Source: Elmis aenea (taxonomy: Eukaryota > Arthropoda > Insecta > Coleoptera > Elmidae). Taken from it: 64,000 nucleotides of DNA. Shown one piece after another: positions 1 to 10,819 of this stretch (positions are counted from its first letter, which is position 1; each line of letters begins with the position of its first letter). Location: positions 61,635,415-61,699,414 of the forward strand of contig OX393578.1 in the NCBI GenBank assembly GCA_947652605.1, given 5' to 3'. The position numbers and the translations under genes are program-made. Below the pieces are notes generated by a model. It ran no database searches, was not told the origin of the DNA, and saw only the letters and a list, made by a program, of their open reading frames with translations.

Positions 1-2760
1 TGTTTCTTCCATCACTGTTTCTGGCCATTTACCCCTTATACATTTCATGACTGATTTTAACAAAGGATCTTTCTGTGTTTCTTGAGCTACTAACTTGTCA
101 TTTATTGGCAATCCTTCCATCGATGCGAATTTTAAATACTGACAACTATCATTGTACACGGTCGATAAATATTTTATCGGCAATGGTACTCTTGAGAGAC
201 AATCTGCAATGCAATTTTGTTTACCTTTTACATACTCGATGTGATAATCGAAACCTGACAAAAATATTGCCCATCTTTGTAATCTATTAGCATGCATTAG
301 TGGAATACCTTTATGTTCACCGAACAAAGTTAATAAAGGTCGATGATCTGTTCGAATGGTAAATTTTATTCCTCTTAAATATTGTTGAAAACGTTCCACT
401 GCATAGTATATTGCTAGGGCTTCTTTGTGGATCACTGAATACTTCATTTCTGCGGGCATTAATACTCTGCTAACGAACCCAATTGGTCTCTCTTCGCCTG
501 TCGGCATTAAATGTAAAATGGACGCACCTACTCCATACTGAGATGCATCACAAGTCAATATGATTGGTAAGGCTGGATCAAAATGTGCTAAAACTGTATC
601 TGATGCCATAATTTGTTTAATATCGTGAAATGCCTTGTCGCATTCCTCGTTCCAACTTACTTCGGGATTTTTACCCAATAAGTTATAAATAGGACGTAAA
701 TGGTTAGCTAGATTTGGTACAAATTTACCATAATAGTTGACTAAACCAACAAATGATCTCACCTGAGTTACTGTGGTTGGTTTCGGTGCTTCTAATATCG
801 CCTTAACCTTATCGTTTGTTTTCTTTAAACCATCTTTGTTTATTACGTGTCCTAAATATGTGATTTCGTCTTGAAAAAATTGGCATTTTTCTTTGTTTAG
901 CTTAAGTCCTGCACTTTCCAATCTTTTGAACACTTCATCGAGCTTCCTGGAGTGCTCCTCCCTTGTTTTTCCTGTAACGACAATGTCATCTAAAAAATTT
1001 ATGACTCCTTCCAACCCCTGTAAGAGTTGCTCTAAATGTCTTTGGAATTTGGCACTCGCTGGAGCTATTCCATATGGCATTCTATTAACTGCATAAATGC
1101 CTTTATGCGTACTCCATGCTACTAACTTTCTTGACTCGGCTTCCAATTCGAATTGAATGTATGCCTGACTGAGGTCAATCTTTGAAAATTGTAGTCCACC
1201 TTGGAGTGATGAAAATATCTCTTCTATACGAGGTAGTGGATATTTCACCGGCTCTAAGTACTTGTTTATTGTCGATTTATAATCGCCACAAATACGTAAC
1301 GAACCATCAGCCTTGACTATCGGCACTAACGGCGTTCCCCATTCACTTGCTTCGATTGGAGTTATGACGCCTTCTTCTTGTAGTCTTTCTAGCTGTTGTT
1401 CGATCTTCTTACGATATGCAAACGGTATTGGACGTGGTTTAATAAAAATTGGCTTCACCTCTGATTTCAACTGAAGAGAAATTTGTGAATACTTATACTT
1501 GCCCAATTTTCCATCAAATACCCAAGGATATTTTTGCAATAACCTGTCCAGTTCGCTCTGCTGACTTTCCATCTTTTTAACAACTTGAAGCTCCATATCA
1601 TATGCCTTAAGGAAATCTCTCCCTACTAGATTAGCACTAGCATCCTGCACTACATAAAAAGATATGGTTTTAACGACATTGTTAAAATTACTCTTAGCTT
1701 GGAAATATCCTAACGGTTGAATTATTTCACCAGTGTAACCTTTTACTAATATACATGGTACTTCTAACTTTAAATGTGAAAAATATTTTTCATAACTAAA
1801 TTTGCTAATCGCAGATATGGGCGATCCGCTGTCTATTTCTACTTGAAATGGAATTTCATCAATTTGAATATTACATACTATTGGTGGAATTTTAATATTG
1901 TTCACATTTAATGAATGCATTGACAGTTCAATAGCTTTTTCTGTTTCAATGAAATTACATTTTACCTTATTTTTTAAAGTACAAACCTTAGCTAGGTGCC
2001 CTACTTGTAAACAATTTTTACATGCATAATTTCTGTACCTGCAGTTTGCCTTGTGTACATTACCACAAACTGCACATGATGTCCCTTTTTTATCTGACCA
2101 TACCGTTTCCTTGCGGTGATGATACTTTTCTTGGTTACTTCCTGGGTATTTCCGTTGATGTCCTGCCGCGTTGTGTCTCTGCCCTCTGCTTGCGAGTCCT
2201 TCTGATTTGGCTTTAATCCAATGGATTTCTTCTCGACGCTTGGTTGCCCCTGTTACGGTTTCCTTTTGTACAGCTACTTCAATTAAACGTTTTAGATTTT
2301 CGGTTGGCTTTTCTTCGCACAAGCGATCCAATATAGGTCCATCCCTTAATCCAGATATGAATTTGTCCTTCAAAATCACTTCCAGGTGTACCCCGAATTC
2401 ACAGTTCACAGCTAAACTTTTTATTTTTGCATACCATTCCGCCACACTTTCGTTCGCATCTTGCGCACTTTTGTAAAAGGCTATACGTTCACGAAAAATA
2501 GAAATTGGCGGTGTAAAATGTTGTTTAATTATTTTAAAAAGTTCTGTGATGCTTTTTTCTTTGGGTAATACCGGGTCACACAAATCCCTTAAAAGTTTGT
2601 ATGTGTTAACCCCAACACTGCTTAGTAGTACTGCTACTTGTATTTTTTCATCTGTGATTTTGCTGGCTGTAAAATACTGTTCTAAACGTTCCGCGTAGAT
2701 TATCCAGTCGTCACTTTGACCGTTAAATTCGCCGATAACCGGTAGCACGTGATGCGCCAT
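1..2760 (-). mobile_element. Ty3/gypsy LTR retrotransposon, gag-pol (5' part)
   Basis: A single open frame starts at the ATG complementary to 2758-2760 and runs for 920 codons without a stop to the window edge, so the element continues outside. Read in order: a Gag-like region; two zinc knuckles near 1985-2075 (CX2CX3HX3C, then CX2CX4HX4C); an aspartic protease centre DSGS near 1830; a reverse transcriptase with FLDD near 990; and RNase H motifs (TCDAS near 540, RTDHRP near 345). Integrase would lie beyond base 1. Gag and Pol share one frame with no frameshift, as in the Mag-type branch of Ty3/gypsy; the branch is inference. The unbroken frame suggests a young insertion. Gene order here is read on the minus strand. 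Confidence 0.93.
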
Positions 2761-2801
2761 TTTGAAAACTTACGAAGCACAAGGAACACGCTGAAATTCG
2801 T

Positions 2802-2818
2802 TTTTATTCTCGTCGCCA
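2802..2818 (-). promoter_or_regulatory. Primer binding site of the LTR element
   Basis: On the minus strand this begins TGGCGACGAG one base after the LTR end. A TGGCG start is typical of primer binding sites that pair with the 3' CCA end of a tRNA. The tRNA was not identified. Confidence 0.55.
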
Positions 2819-2819
2819 C

Positions 2820-3032
2820 TGTAAAGTACTGATAACGCTGATAAACATTACCGTTTATTCATTTAATAGTTACAACTGATAACACAGTTACATGTATAAA
2901 AGACTTAGCGTTAAACACTATTTAATACATATCGGTCGGCAGCCCGATGTACGTCTATGCTCGTTGGCGGACACTAGCCAAGAGGCGGTTTGATACTCGC
3001 GCACTGCGTAATACACATATGCGCACACTACA
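2820..3032 (-). repeat. 5' long terminal repeat of the gypsy element
   Basis: The 213-bp stretch has TGTA...TACA ends, lies 59 bp upstream of the gag start on the minus strand, and is followed (minus strand, from 2818) by TGGCGACGAG, a tRNA-type primer binding site after a 1-base spacer. It carries an AATAAA on the minus strand near 2850. The outer end at 3032 touches satellite DNA directly. The 3' LTR and target-site duplication are outside the window, so the exact border is inferred from the terminal dinucleotides only. Confidence 0.75.
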
Positions 3033-5643
3033 CTAAACATGTCCTGAAAATTTCAAGTCAATATCTTAAACAGTTAAAAAATTATTCGCGAATATGTGTT
3101 TTAAAACCACATAAAAATCAAGAAATTTTGCTTTTTTGAGTTAATTTTTGAAGTTTCTTACAAACAAAATATTGGATCGTTTCCTAAATCAGTTTTTCGT
3201 TGTAGATAATCATGCTAAACATGTCCTGAAAATTTCAAGTCAATATCTTAAGCAGTTAAAAAATTATTCGCGAATATGTGTTTTAAAACCACATAAAAAT
3301 CAAGAAATTTTGCTTTTTTAGTTAATTTTTGGAATTTCTTACAAACAAAATATTGGATCATTTTCTAAATCAGTTTTTCGTTGTAAATAATCATGCTAAA
3401 CATGTCCTAAAAATTTCAAGTCAATATCTTAAGCAGTTAAAAAATTATTCGCGATTATGTGTTTTAACGATATAAAAATTAAGAAATTTTGCTTTTTTGA
3501 GTTAATTTTCGAAGTGTCTTACAAACAAAATATTGGATCGTGTCCTAAATCAGTTTTTCATTGTAGATAATCATGCTAAACATGTCCTGAAAATTTCAAG
3601 TCAATATCTCAAGCAGTTATAAAATTATTCGCGAGTATGTGTTTTAAAACGATATAAAAATTAAGAAATTTTGCTTTTTTGAGTTAATTTTTGAAGTGTC
3701 TTACAAACAAAATATTGGATCGTTTCCTAAATCAGTTTTTCGTTGTAGATAAGCATGATAAACATGTCCTGAAAATTTCAAGTCAATATCTCAAGCAGTT
3801 AAAAAATTATTCGCGAATATGTGTTTTAAAACGATATAAAAATTAAGAAATTTTGCTTTTTTGAGTTAATTTTTGAAGTTTCTTACAAACCAAATATTGG
3901 ATCGTTTCCTAAATCAGTTTTTCGTTGTAGATAATCATGCTAAACATGTCCTGAAAATTTCAAGTCAATATCTTAAGCAGTTAAAAAATTATTCGCGAAT
4001 ATGTGTTTTAAAACCACATAAAAATCAAGAAATTTTGCTTTTTTAGTTAATTTTTGAAATTTCTTACAAACAAAATATTGGATCGTTTCCTAATTCAGTT
4101 TTTCGTTGTAAATAATCATGCTAAACATGTCCTAAAAATTTCAAGTCAATATCTCAAGCAGTTATAAAATTATTCGCGAATATGTGTTTTAACGATATAA
4201 AAATTAAGAAATTTTGCTTTTTTGAGTTAATTTTTGAAGTTTCTTACAAACAAAATATTGGATCGTTTCCTAAATCAGTTTTTCGTTGTAGATAAGCATG
4301 ATAAACTTGTCCTGAAAATTTCAAGTCAATATCTTAAGCAGTTAAAAAATTATTCGCGAATATGTGTTTTAAAACGATATGAAAATTAAGAAATTTTGCT
4401 TTTTTGAGTTAATTTTTGAAGTTTTTACAAACAAAATATTGGATCATTTTCTAAATCAGTTTTTCGTTGTAAATAATCATGCTAAACATGTCCTAAAAAT
4501 TTCAAGTCAATATCTTAAGCAGTTAAAAAATTATTCGCGATTATGTGTTTTAACGATATAAAAATTAAGAAATTTTGCTTTTTTGAGTTAATTTTCGAAG
4601 TGTCTTACAAACAAAATATTGGATCGTGTCCTAAATCAGTTTTTCATTGTAGATAATCATGCTAAACATGTCCTGAAAATTTCAAGTCAATATCTCAAGC
4701 AGTTATAAAATTATTCGCGAGTATGTGTTTTAAAACGATATAAAAATTAAGAAATTTTGCTTTTTTGAGTTAATTTTTGAAGTGTCTTACAAACAAAATA
4801 TTGGATCGTTTCCTAAATCAGTTTTTCGTTGTAGATAAGCATGATAAACATGTCCTGAAAATTTCAAGTCAATATCTCAAGCAGTTAAAAAATTATTCGC
4901 GAATATGTGTTTTAAAACGATATAAAAATTAAGAAATTTTGCTTTTTTGAGTTAATTTTTGAAGTTTCTTACAAACCAAATATTGGATCGTTTCCTAAAT
5001 CAGTTTTTCGTTGTAGATAATCATGCTAAACATGTCCTGAAAATTTCAAGTCAATATCTTAAGCAGTTAAAAAATTATTCGCGAATATGTGTTTTAAAAC
5101 CACATAAAAATCAAGAAATTTTGCTTTTTTAGTTAATTTTTGAAATTTCTTACAAACAAAATATTGGATCGTTTCCTAATTCAGTTTTTCGTTGTAAATA
5201 ATCATGCTAAACATGTCCTAAAAATTTCAAGTCAATATCTCAAGCAGTTATAAAATTATTCGCGAATATGTGTTTTAACGATATAAAAATTAAGAAATTT
5301 TGCTTTTTTGAGTTAATTTTTGAAGTTTCTTACAAACAAAATATTGGATCGTTTCCTAAATCAGTTTTTCGTTGTAGATAAGCATGATAAACTTGTCCTG
5401 AAAATTTCAAGTCAATATCTTAAGCAGTTAAAAAATTATTCGCGAATATGTGTTTTAAAACGATATGAAAATTAAGAAATTTTGCTTTTTTGAGTTAATT
5501 TTTGAAGTTTTTACAAACAAAATATTGGATCGTTTCCTAAATCAGTTTTTTGTTGTAGATAAGCATGATAAACTTGTTCTGAAAATTTCTAGTCAATATC
5601 TCAAGCAGTTAAGAAATTATTCGCGAATATGTGTTTTAAACCT
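3033..5643. repeat. 181-bp satellite array with 6-monomer higher-order repeat
   Basis: About 14 complete monomers plus a partial one, each 180-182 bp. The landmark (C/A)TAAAC(A/T)TGTCCT recurs at 3033, 3215, 3396, 3576, 3758, 3940, 4121, 4301, 4482, 4662, 4844, 5026, 5207, 5387 and 5568. Monomers differ from each other by a few percent, but the block of six starting near 3355 repeats with period 1086 bp at 4441, and I found no difference between the two copies from about 3341 to 4444. AT-rich, containing the recurring ATTATTCGCGA motif. Short frames of 60-77 codons inside it repeat with the monomer and are not genes. Confidence 0.95.
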
Positions 5644-6085
5644 TTATGAAATTTTAAAATACGTTGTTGAAAATGTGTGCATTATTTATGCGATTTAGTT
5701 AAAAGTAATATTAATAAGTTTATTTAACAATCTTGCTATCTATAAAGAACCTCATTTTACAAAAAATTAGACAAATTTTGAGTCTACCGTCTCTTTGCCA
5801 TTGATTTTTTAATTATTTATGGTATATATTTATATTTTACTTATAAGTGAATGCATAATTAATTGAGGAAACTACTGACGGAAAGACGTAAGTTTCAAAT
5901 AGGCATAGTTTTTTTTTAACAAATAAGATTGTTCGTAATAATTGGATAAATGATTTTTAACTAAACTTATTTGTATTTCAATTTGGGAAGTTTATTACAC
6001 CTTTAAGATAGTTTGTAATAAAGCTTTGTTGGTGTAAGCCAATTAAAAATTTAAGATTACTAAGTAAATTTAGGTTTATGTTTAG
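5644..6085. other. Unassigned AT-rich stretch
   Basis: Unique-looking sequence between the satellite and the first recognised receptor exon. I see no coding exon in it. If the receptor's signal-peptide exon lies further left, this is part of its first intron. Confidence 0.5.
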
Positions 6086-8779
6086 GTGCGATAGCTATTG
6101 TAAAAGGAGGGTGTGATGAAAAATCTTCCAGCTCAGTAATTAAACAATTAAAGGACGATTTATTGTGTGATTATGATAGCACAATTCGTCCTGTAAAAAA
6201 TCATACCAGCAACACAACGGTATCGGTAAGGCTGGTACTAAAATCATTTGAATATGTGAGTATTATTTCTGTTCTTTAAAATTTATTTAAAACAATATTT
6301 GTGTGTGTGTAAGCATTGTTACTTAAAGCAAATAAACGTACGATATTTTTATTTGCAGAATATGAATGCTAATACAATATCGGTACATGATTGGCTAGCT
6401 TTGGTAAGTTTCCTTAATTTAAAATAGTAAATGTGTTGAAGGGGTTAACATTTGTATTTTATTTTTTTAGTAGTTACATTTCTAAAGGGCTGAATCACGA
6501 AATTGTTTACCATTTTTTTGGTAAAATAAATGTACATAAAGTTAAAAAATCAGACAATTTCAATAAACAACTGATATTTAAAGTTAAATTTTTTAGTACT
6601 GGACCGATGAACATTTAAATTGGGACCCACAAAAATATAACAATATTTCTAAAATACACATATCCACTGTAGATCTGTGGGTACCAGATTTTTCAGTCTA
6701 TAACAGGTTTGCATACGAATCGATGCATAACTAAAATATGCAGGAATATAAAACAGTTCTTATGCCGTTTTAAATTTTCATAATTTCTTTACAAGACTTG
6801 ATAAAATCAATGTGTAAAAAACGTTTAATTCAATAAAGTTTTGTTTATTATACTAACAGTGGTACATTTATTTTGGACGTGGTGGTTTTTTGAAAATTCT
6901 GTAAAATATGTTATTCCTAACACGTTCAATTTATAAATGGTACAAAGTTTCAGCAAGATGGTGCACCTTCCCACTTTACTTTCAGTGTTGAGCAGTTTTT
7001 GGCCAAAGGTTTTTTCTAGCAGATGAATTAAAAGATGTGCACCATTCTTTTGATCACTATGTTCACCAGCTTTAAGCTCATTAAAGTTCTTTGTATGGGA
7101 AAGTGTTCAACCCATTATTTATTCAACAAAATCTTTCTCCTTAGATGATCTTTGGACTGAGAAAACTAATGGAGTATAATTCAAGCTATTGCTGAAAATG
7201 AACTGTGAAACGTATTTAAAGATCTTTAGACCCGTATTTTAGTTTGGATACGTAATGATGATGGAATTAACAATAAGCAGTAATAAAAGTTTGGAAATCT
7301 GTATCAAATTTTTTTACACATACATTTTATTACGTATTTTACGAAAGTTATGCAAATTTAAAACTGCCTAAGGTTTTTTTTAAATAATCCTGCATTATAA
7401 TACAATACTTTCAAGTTTAAGAGGAAATTCAAATGCAATATATCCGTTTATTTCATCAGACAAGATCAATCTGGAAGTCCAAGCGCCTTTCAAGACGTAT
7501 CTTGCCTGGTTTCTTCAAAAGGATTGGTCATTTGTGTACCACCGGGCCGTCATGATGCCCTTTGCATACCAGATTTAACGAAATATCCCTTTGACAGGCA
7601 AAACTGTACCATCAGATTTGGTTCATGGGTTCACAGTGGTGAAGAAATCGATTTTAAGCTTTCCAAGCCTTCTGTTACTGTGGAGGATTACATACCGAAT
7701 TCTGACTGGAAATTGATATCTGTAAATGTAACGAAGCATTCGGGACAGTTTAAATGTTGCCCTGATAACTCTTATCCATCGTTGAATTACAATTTTATAA
7801 TTGAACGGCATTCTTCGCTTCATGCCTCAACAGTTGTGATACCATCACTTGGTTAGTAAATGTTATAAGGAGCCCCATAAGTCCAATACCAAAGAGTTAA
7901 TGTATATTTTCATAACTTTACAGACCATGATGTGCCTGAGCAAGAATTGAAGTCAAAGAGAAGCTGTTGAAGTATCAGTATTTCAACAGCAGCTTCTCTT
8001 TGACTTCAATTCTTGCTAAGACACATCATTTTTATTTTGTGAGAATGTTTTCTCTGCTCTTTTAGCAATGTATTATATTTTAAAATTTGAATACATAATT
8101 ATTTGCTTATAAGATTTTGTCATCATTTTTCAGTGTTGATTCTCTTAACAATGTCAACAGTGTGGATGAACCCCCAAGACTTAGACCGAATCTGTTTAGG
8201 ATGCTGCAATTTGCTTTCTCATATAATTTCTCTTCAGTTCATAACTTGGTCTTTGCCCAACAGTGGGGACAAACCTCCTCTTTTACGTTAGTATAAGACA
8301 AACACACCGTGGTTAAATCTGTAACTTTATAAATGTTTTCAGTTATATTTACTAGGGATTCGATGCTCATGTGTGCATTTTCGATTCTTTTAACCATTTT
8401 GATCAAGCCTATGGTTAAAAACATAAACGAAAGTCCCATGTGGATGTCTTCGCTAATGTCCTCTGTGATGGCCACTCGACCAGGGCAATTTTTAATTTTA
8501 TATGACCTAAGTTTAAAGGTAAGACATTGTTTAGGTGAATAAAAAGACGAAAATGCATTTTTTTCTTCGTATTTGAACTGTATTTGTATAATTGGTATAT
8601 TGGTAATGTTTAAGGGCATTGCTTATGCTAAAGGCGAAGAAGATGGAGCAGACATAATTGCTGAAAACAACGTTAGCAAAGGAAAAGACTGGATTCTCTT
8701 TGGCAAATTTTTGGATAGATTAAGTTTCATTGGTTTCTTTTTGACCTATTTCTATATGTTTATAGCATTTATATTATAG
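6086..8779 (+). CDS. Divergent nicotinic acetylcholine receptor subunit (5' incomplete)
   Basis: Pentameric ligand-gated channel subunit at the plasma membrane. Seven exons: 6086-6255, 6359-6403, 6597-6706, 7460-7851, 8134-8286, 8343-8518, 8615-8779; the 45-bp and 110-bp exons match classical nAChR exon sizes. Visible features are the N-terminal IRPV motif, loop WTDEHLNWDP, a perfect Cys-loop (two Cys 13 residues apart, CIPDLTKYPFDRQNC) and a vicinal Cys pair (KCCPDNSYP), which marks an alpha-type subunit. M1, M2, M3 and a C-terminal M4 follow. M2 keeps the 9' Leu but has Cys at 2', 5' and 6' and polar His/Ser/Gln further out; the M3-M4 loop is only about 45 residues. No in-frame ATG or signal peptide is present at the 5' end: an acceptor at 6084-6085 implies an upstream exon, which may lie beyond the satellite. 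Could be a degenerating copy, but all seven exons are open. Confidence 0.85.
6880..7190 (+). pseudogene. Degenerate mariner/Tc1-like transposase relic
   Basis: Inside the receptor intron 6707-7459. A FQQDGAPSHF motif (near 6947-6976), typical of the second catalytic Asp block of IS630/Tc1/mariner transposases, is followed by VEQFLA and, after frame breaks, by sequence resembling FFLWG..K..VY and SLDDL near 7090-7165. Several stops and frame changes are present, so it is dead. The limits are approximate and no terminal repeats were found. Confidence 0.6.
7927..8029. repeat. Near-perfect 103-bp hairpin in receptor intron
   Basis: Left arm 7927-7971 and right arm 7982-8029 are reverse complements over about 45 bases, with two mismatches and a 3-base insertion, separated by a loop of about 10 bases. 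It lies in the intron between the exons ending at 7851 and starting at 8134. A transcript would fold into a long stem. It may be a small foldback insertion or a small-RNA hairpin; the sequence does not decide. Confidence 0.85.
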
Positions 8780-9631
8780 TTTTGGAAGTAAATTACCAAT
8801 ATTACCATCGGATTGTATTTTAATAAAAAAAAAAAAAATAAGTGTTAGAGTGGTACACTTATATTTACAGGGTGGGACAAAATTAATGGCATGAATACAA
8901 ATTTGATAATTTAAGGGAATTGCAATTACAAAACAACTTTATGGACATACAGGAATGCCAAGTTTTCCTCCTCTTAGATGTTTAAAGTGTAAATATTTTT
9001 CAAAAATATGTAAAGCGTGCACTGTTTAATAATTTGATAATTAAATTGTTTCAAACCTAAATGATTATTAATACAACAAAATATGTATAAGCTTGTATCT
9101 TTTGTAATAAGGGCAAATAAATAAAGTAATTTTTGTGTAAGGAACATAATATATTAACAAACATAGGATATGAATAGTATTTTTATCATTTTTACTCTTT
9201 ACGACATAAATTTAATATGAACTTTTTATCAATTAAATTAGTTTTAATTATCTATCTGCACATGTAACATTCAAAACATTTTTGTGTACATTATTGTTTA
9301 AGTACTATTAGATTTTGCATGAATGTATTAACTAAGATTAATTAAAATTTTAACACACTAAAATGGCATGAGTTTTCATATTCACCACCATTTTTAACAG
9401 TCGCCCAGAAAATTATTCCCCTAATAGCAGTATAAAAATCAATATTAAAAGATTAATAAAAATTTCATGAACTAATTTATTTTAAATTTTGTAATCTATA
9501 GCTCCATTTGATACAGTTTATTAGTCTATTAGCTAGCTGTTCTTCAAAGTATTTGATTATTTACTGTAATTAATAGAAAGTTTTCATTTACTTCAGAACT
9601 CAAATTTTGTGGTCCATTGCTTCATCAGAGG
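8780..9631. other. Intergenic, AT-rich
   Basis: Contains the 3' flank of the receptor gene, an A-run at 8824-8837 and a one-sided CAGGGTG terminus at 8869 resembling the ends of the foldback element at 30486-31324, with no matching right end. No gene seen. Confidence 0.5.
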
Positions 9632-9838
9632 CAGTGGCGTAGGCAAGGGAGGGTTAAGGGATTAGAACCCCCTCCCCAAGAACCTGGATATATAACTGGG
9701 GCGAAATTATATCGATATTTTGATAAAGGACCTGAGAGCTTAAAAAAAAGGCCCTCGGCTCTCATTCGTGTGTTGAACAAGTAAGGCTACGGCCTTTATT
9801 GACCCCCTCCCTATAAAAGCATCCTGACTACGCCACTG
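9632..9838. mobile_element. MITE with CAGTGGCGTAG termini
   Basis: 207 bp with inverted ends CAGTGGCGTAGG / CTACGCCACTG. Flanked by ATCAGAGG (9624-9631) and ATCAGAAA (9839-9846), an imperfect 8-bp target duplication, as expected for hAT-type elements. No coding capacity. The insert in the mannosidase intron at 44621 begins with the same CAGTGGCGT. Confidence 0.8.
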
Positions 9839-9887
9839 ATCAGAAATGCAATTTTTTTTGACAATTTGAAAACTTATTTATCAACAG

Positions 9888-10295
9888 CACGGTCTACTAC
9901 ACAGGTCAGGAAGCCTGTCAAAAAATCTGGAACTTTTCGACATAAATTTCCGCTAGAGGCGATAAGTCTAAGAACCATTCGCCATAAAAATCCGTTAGAT
10001 GGCGATTAAGTTTAAGAACCTATTTTAAACAAACCTGACTTAAAAATTCAATTAAAACATTTTTATATACATCATCTGATTGATTAAATCCGATTTTTTT
10101 AAGCGAAAGCTTATAAATCTCGCTGATTATGTCAAAATCTTGTGCACGAACCGGTTCTTAGACGTATCGCCATCTAGTGATCATTTATTGCGAATGGTTC
10201 TTAAACTTATCGCCTCTGTGGGATAATTTACGGAACTAGTTACCGGCCTCAGTCGGTTTTATATGGGAGTTTCCCAACCTGTGTAGTAGACCGTG
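9888..10295. mobile_element. 408-bp MITE with perfect 8-bp target duplication
   Basis: Ends CACGGTCTACTACACAGGT / ACCTGTGTAGTAGACCGTG are exact inverted repeats. Directly flanked by ATCAACAG on both sides (9880-9887 and 10296-10303). Longer sub-terminal inverted segments (around 9975 and 10200) carry GAACCATTCGC and its complement. Non-coding. The 8-bp duplication points to a hAT-type transposase. Confidence 0.88.
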
Positions 10296-10306
10296 ATCAA
10301 CAGTAA

Positions 10307-10681
10307 TAGGTTTGTTCCAACACGCTTGCTGACAGTGCGCCGCCTAGATCTAAAATAGGCCGTTTACACACACGGTTTTGCACATGGTTTTGCTGCTTAG
10401 GTTTTGCATATTATGTGCAAAACCGTGTGTATAAACGCTAATTTATTGACCTTGGTTTTGCACAAGTGAATCTAGCGCTGCTAGATTTCTTGGTTTTTAA
10501 AACCAAGCCACAAAAACAGTGTGCAAAACCACATGAAAACCATGTGCGTAAACGGCCTTTTAAGGTGCGCCGAACTATCAAATATCGCGTGCCATTATAA
10601 TCAATAATGGCACGCTATATCGATAGTGCGCTGAATCCTGATAGTTTATTGGATTATAGTAGCCCTGTTGGAACAGACCTA
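10307..10681. mobile_element. MITE with TAGGT(T/C)TGTTCCAACA ends
   Basis: Imperfect inverted termini at 10307-10325 and 10663-10681 match at 17 of 19 positions. It contains a short hairpin near 10590-10618 and a second inverted-repeat element inside it (10357-10558). No clear target duplication was found, so family is unassigned. Confidence 0.65.
10357..10558. mobile_element. Nested MITE with AGGCCGTTTAC ends
   Basis: About 200 bp, with AGGCCGTTTACACACA at the left and the inverse GTGCGTAAACGGCCT at the right, plus multiple internal copies of GGTTTTGCACA in both orientations. It lies wholly within the 10307-10681 element, so it probably inserted later. Non-coding. Confidence 0.65.
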
Positions 10682-10819
10682 AGTCATTTCTAGGATACAA
10701 AATATAATGATTTGAGTATTAAAAAAAATAAGGGACGACTAAAACCACATACATTAAATTTATTAATTTTATTTTCACAAAAATAATATGTACATAATAC
10801 AAAAATAGTTGCAACACAA

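Noticed and set aside
4379..4561. Frames of 60-77 codons starting MKIKKFCFFELIFEV in the satellite
   Set aside because: They repeat with the satellite monomer and occur at matching positions 1086 bp apart; no coding evidence.
8239..8619. Minus-strand 126-codon frame across nAChR exons
   Set aside because: It spans introns and exons of the plus-strand gene and has no recognisable domain.
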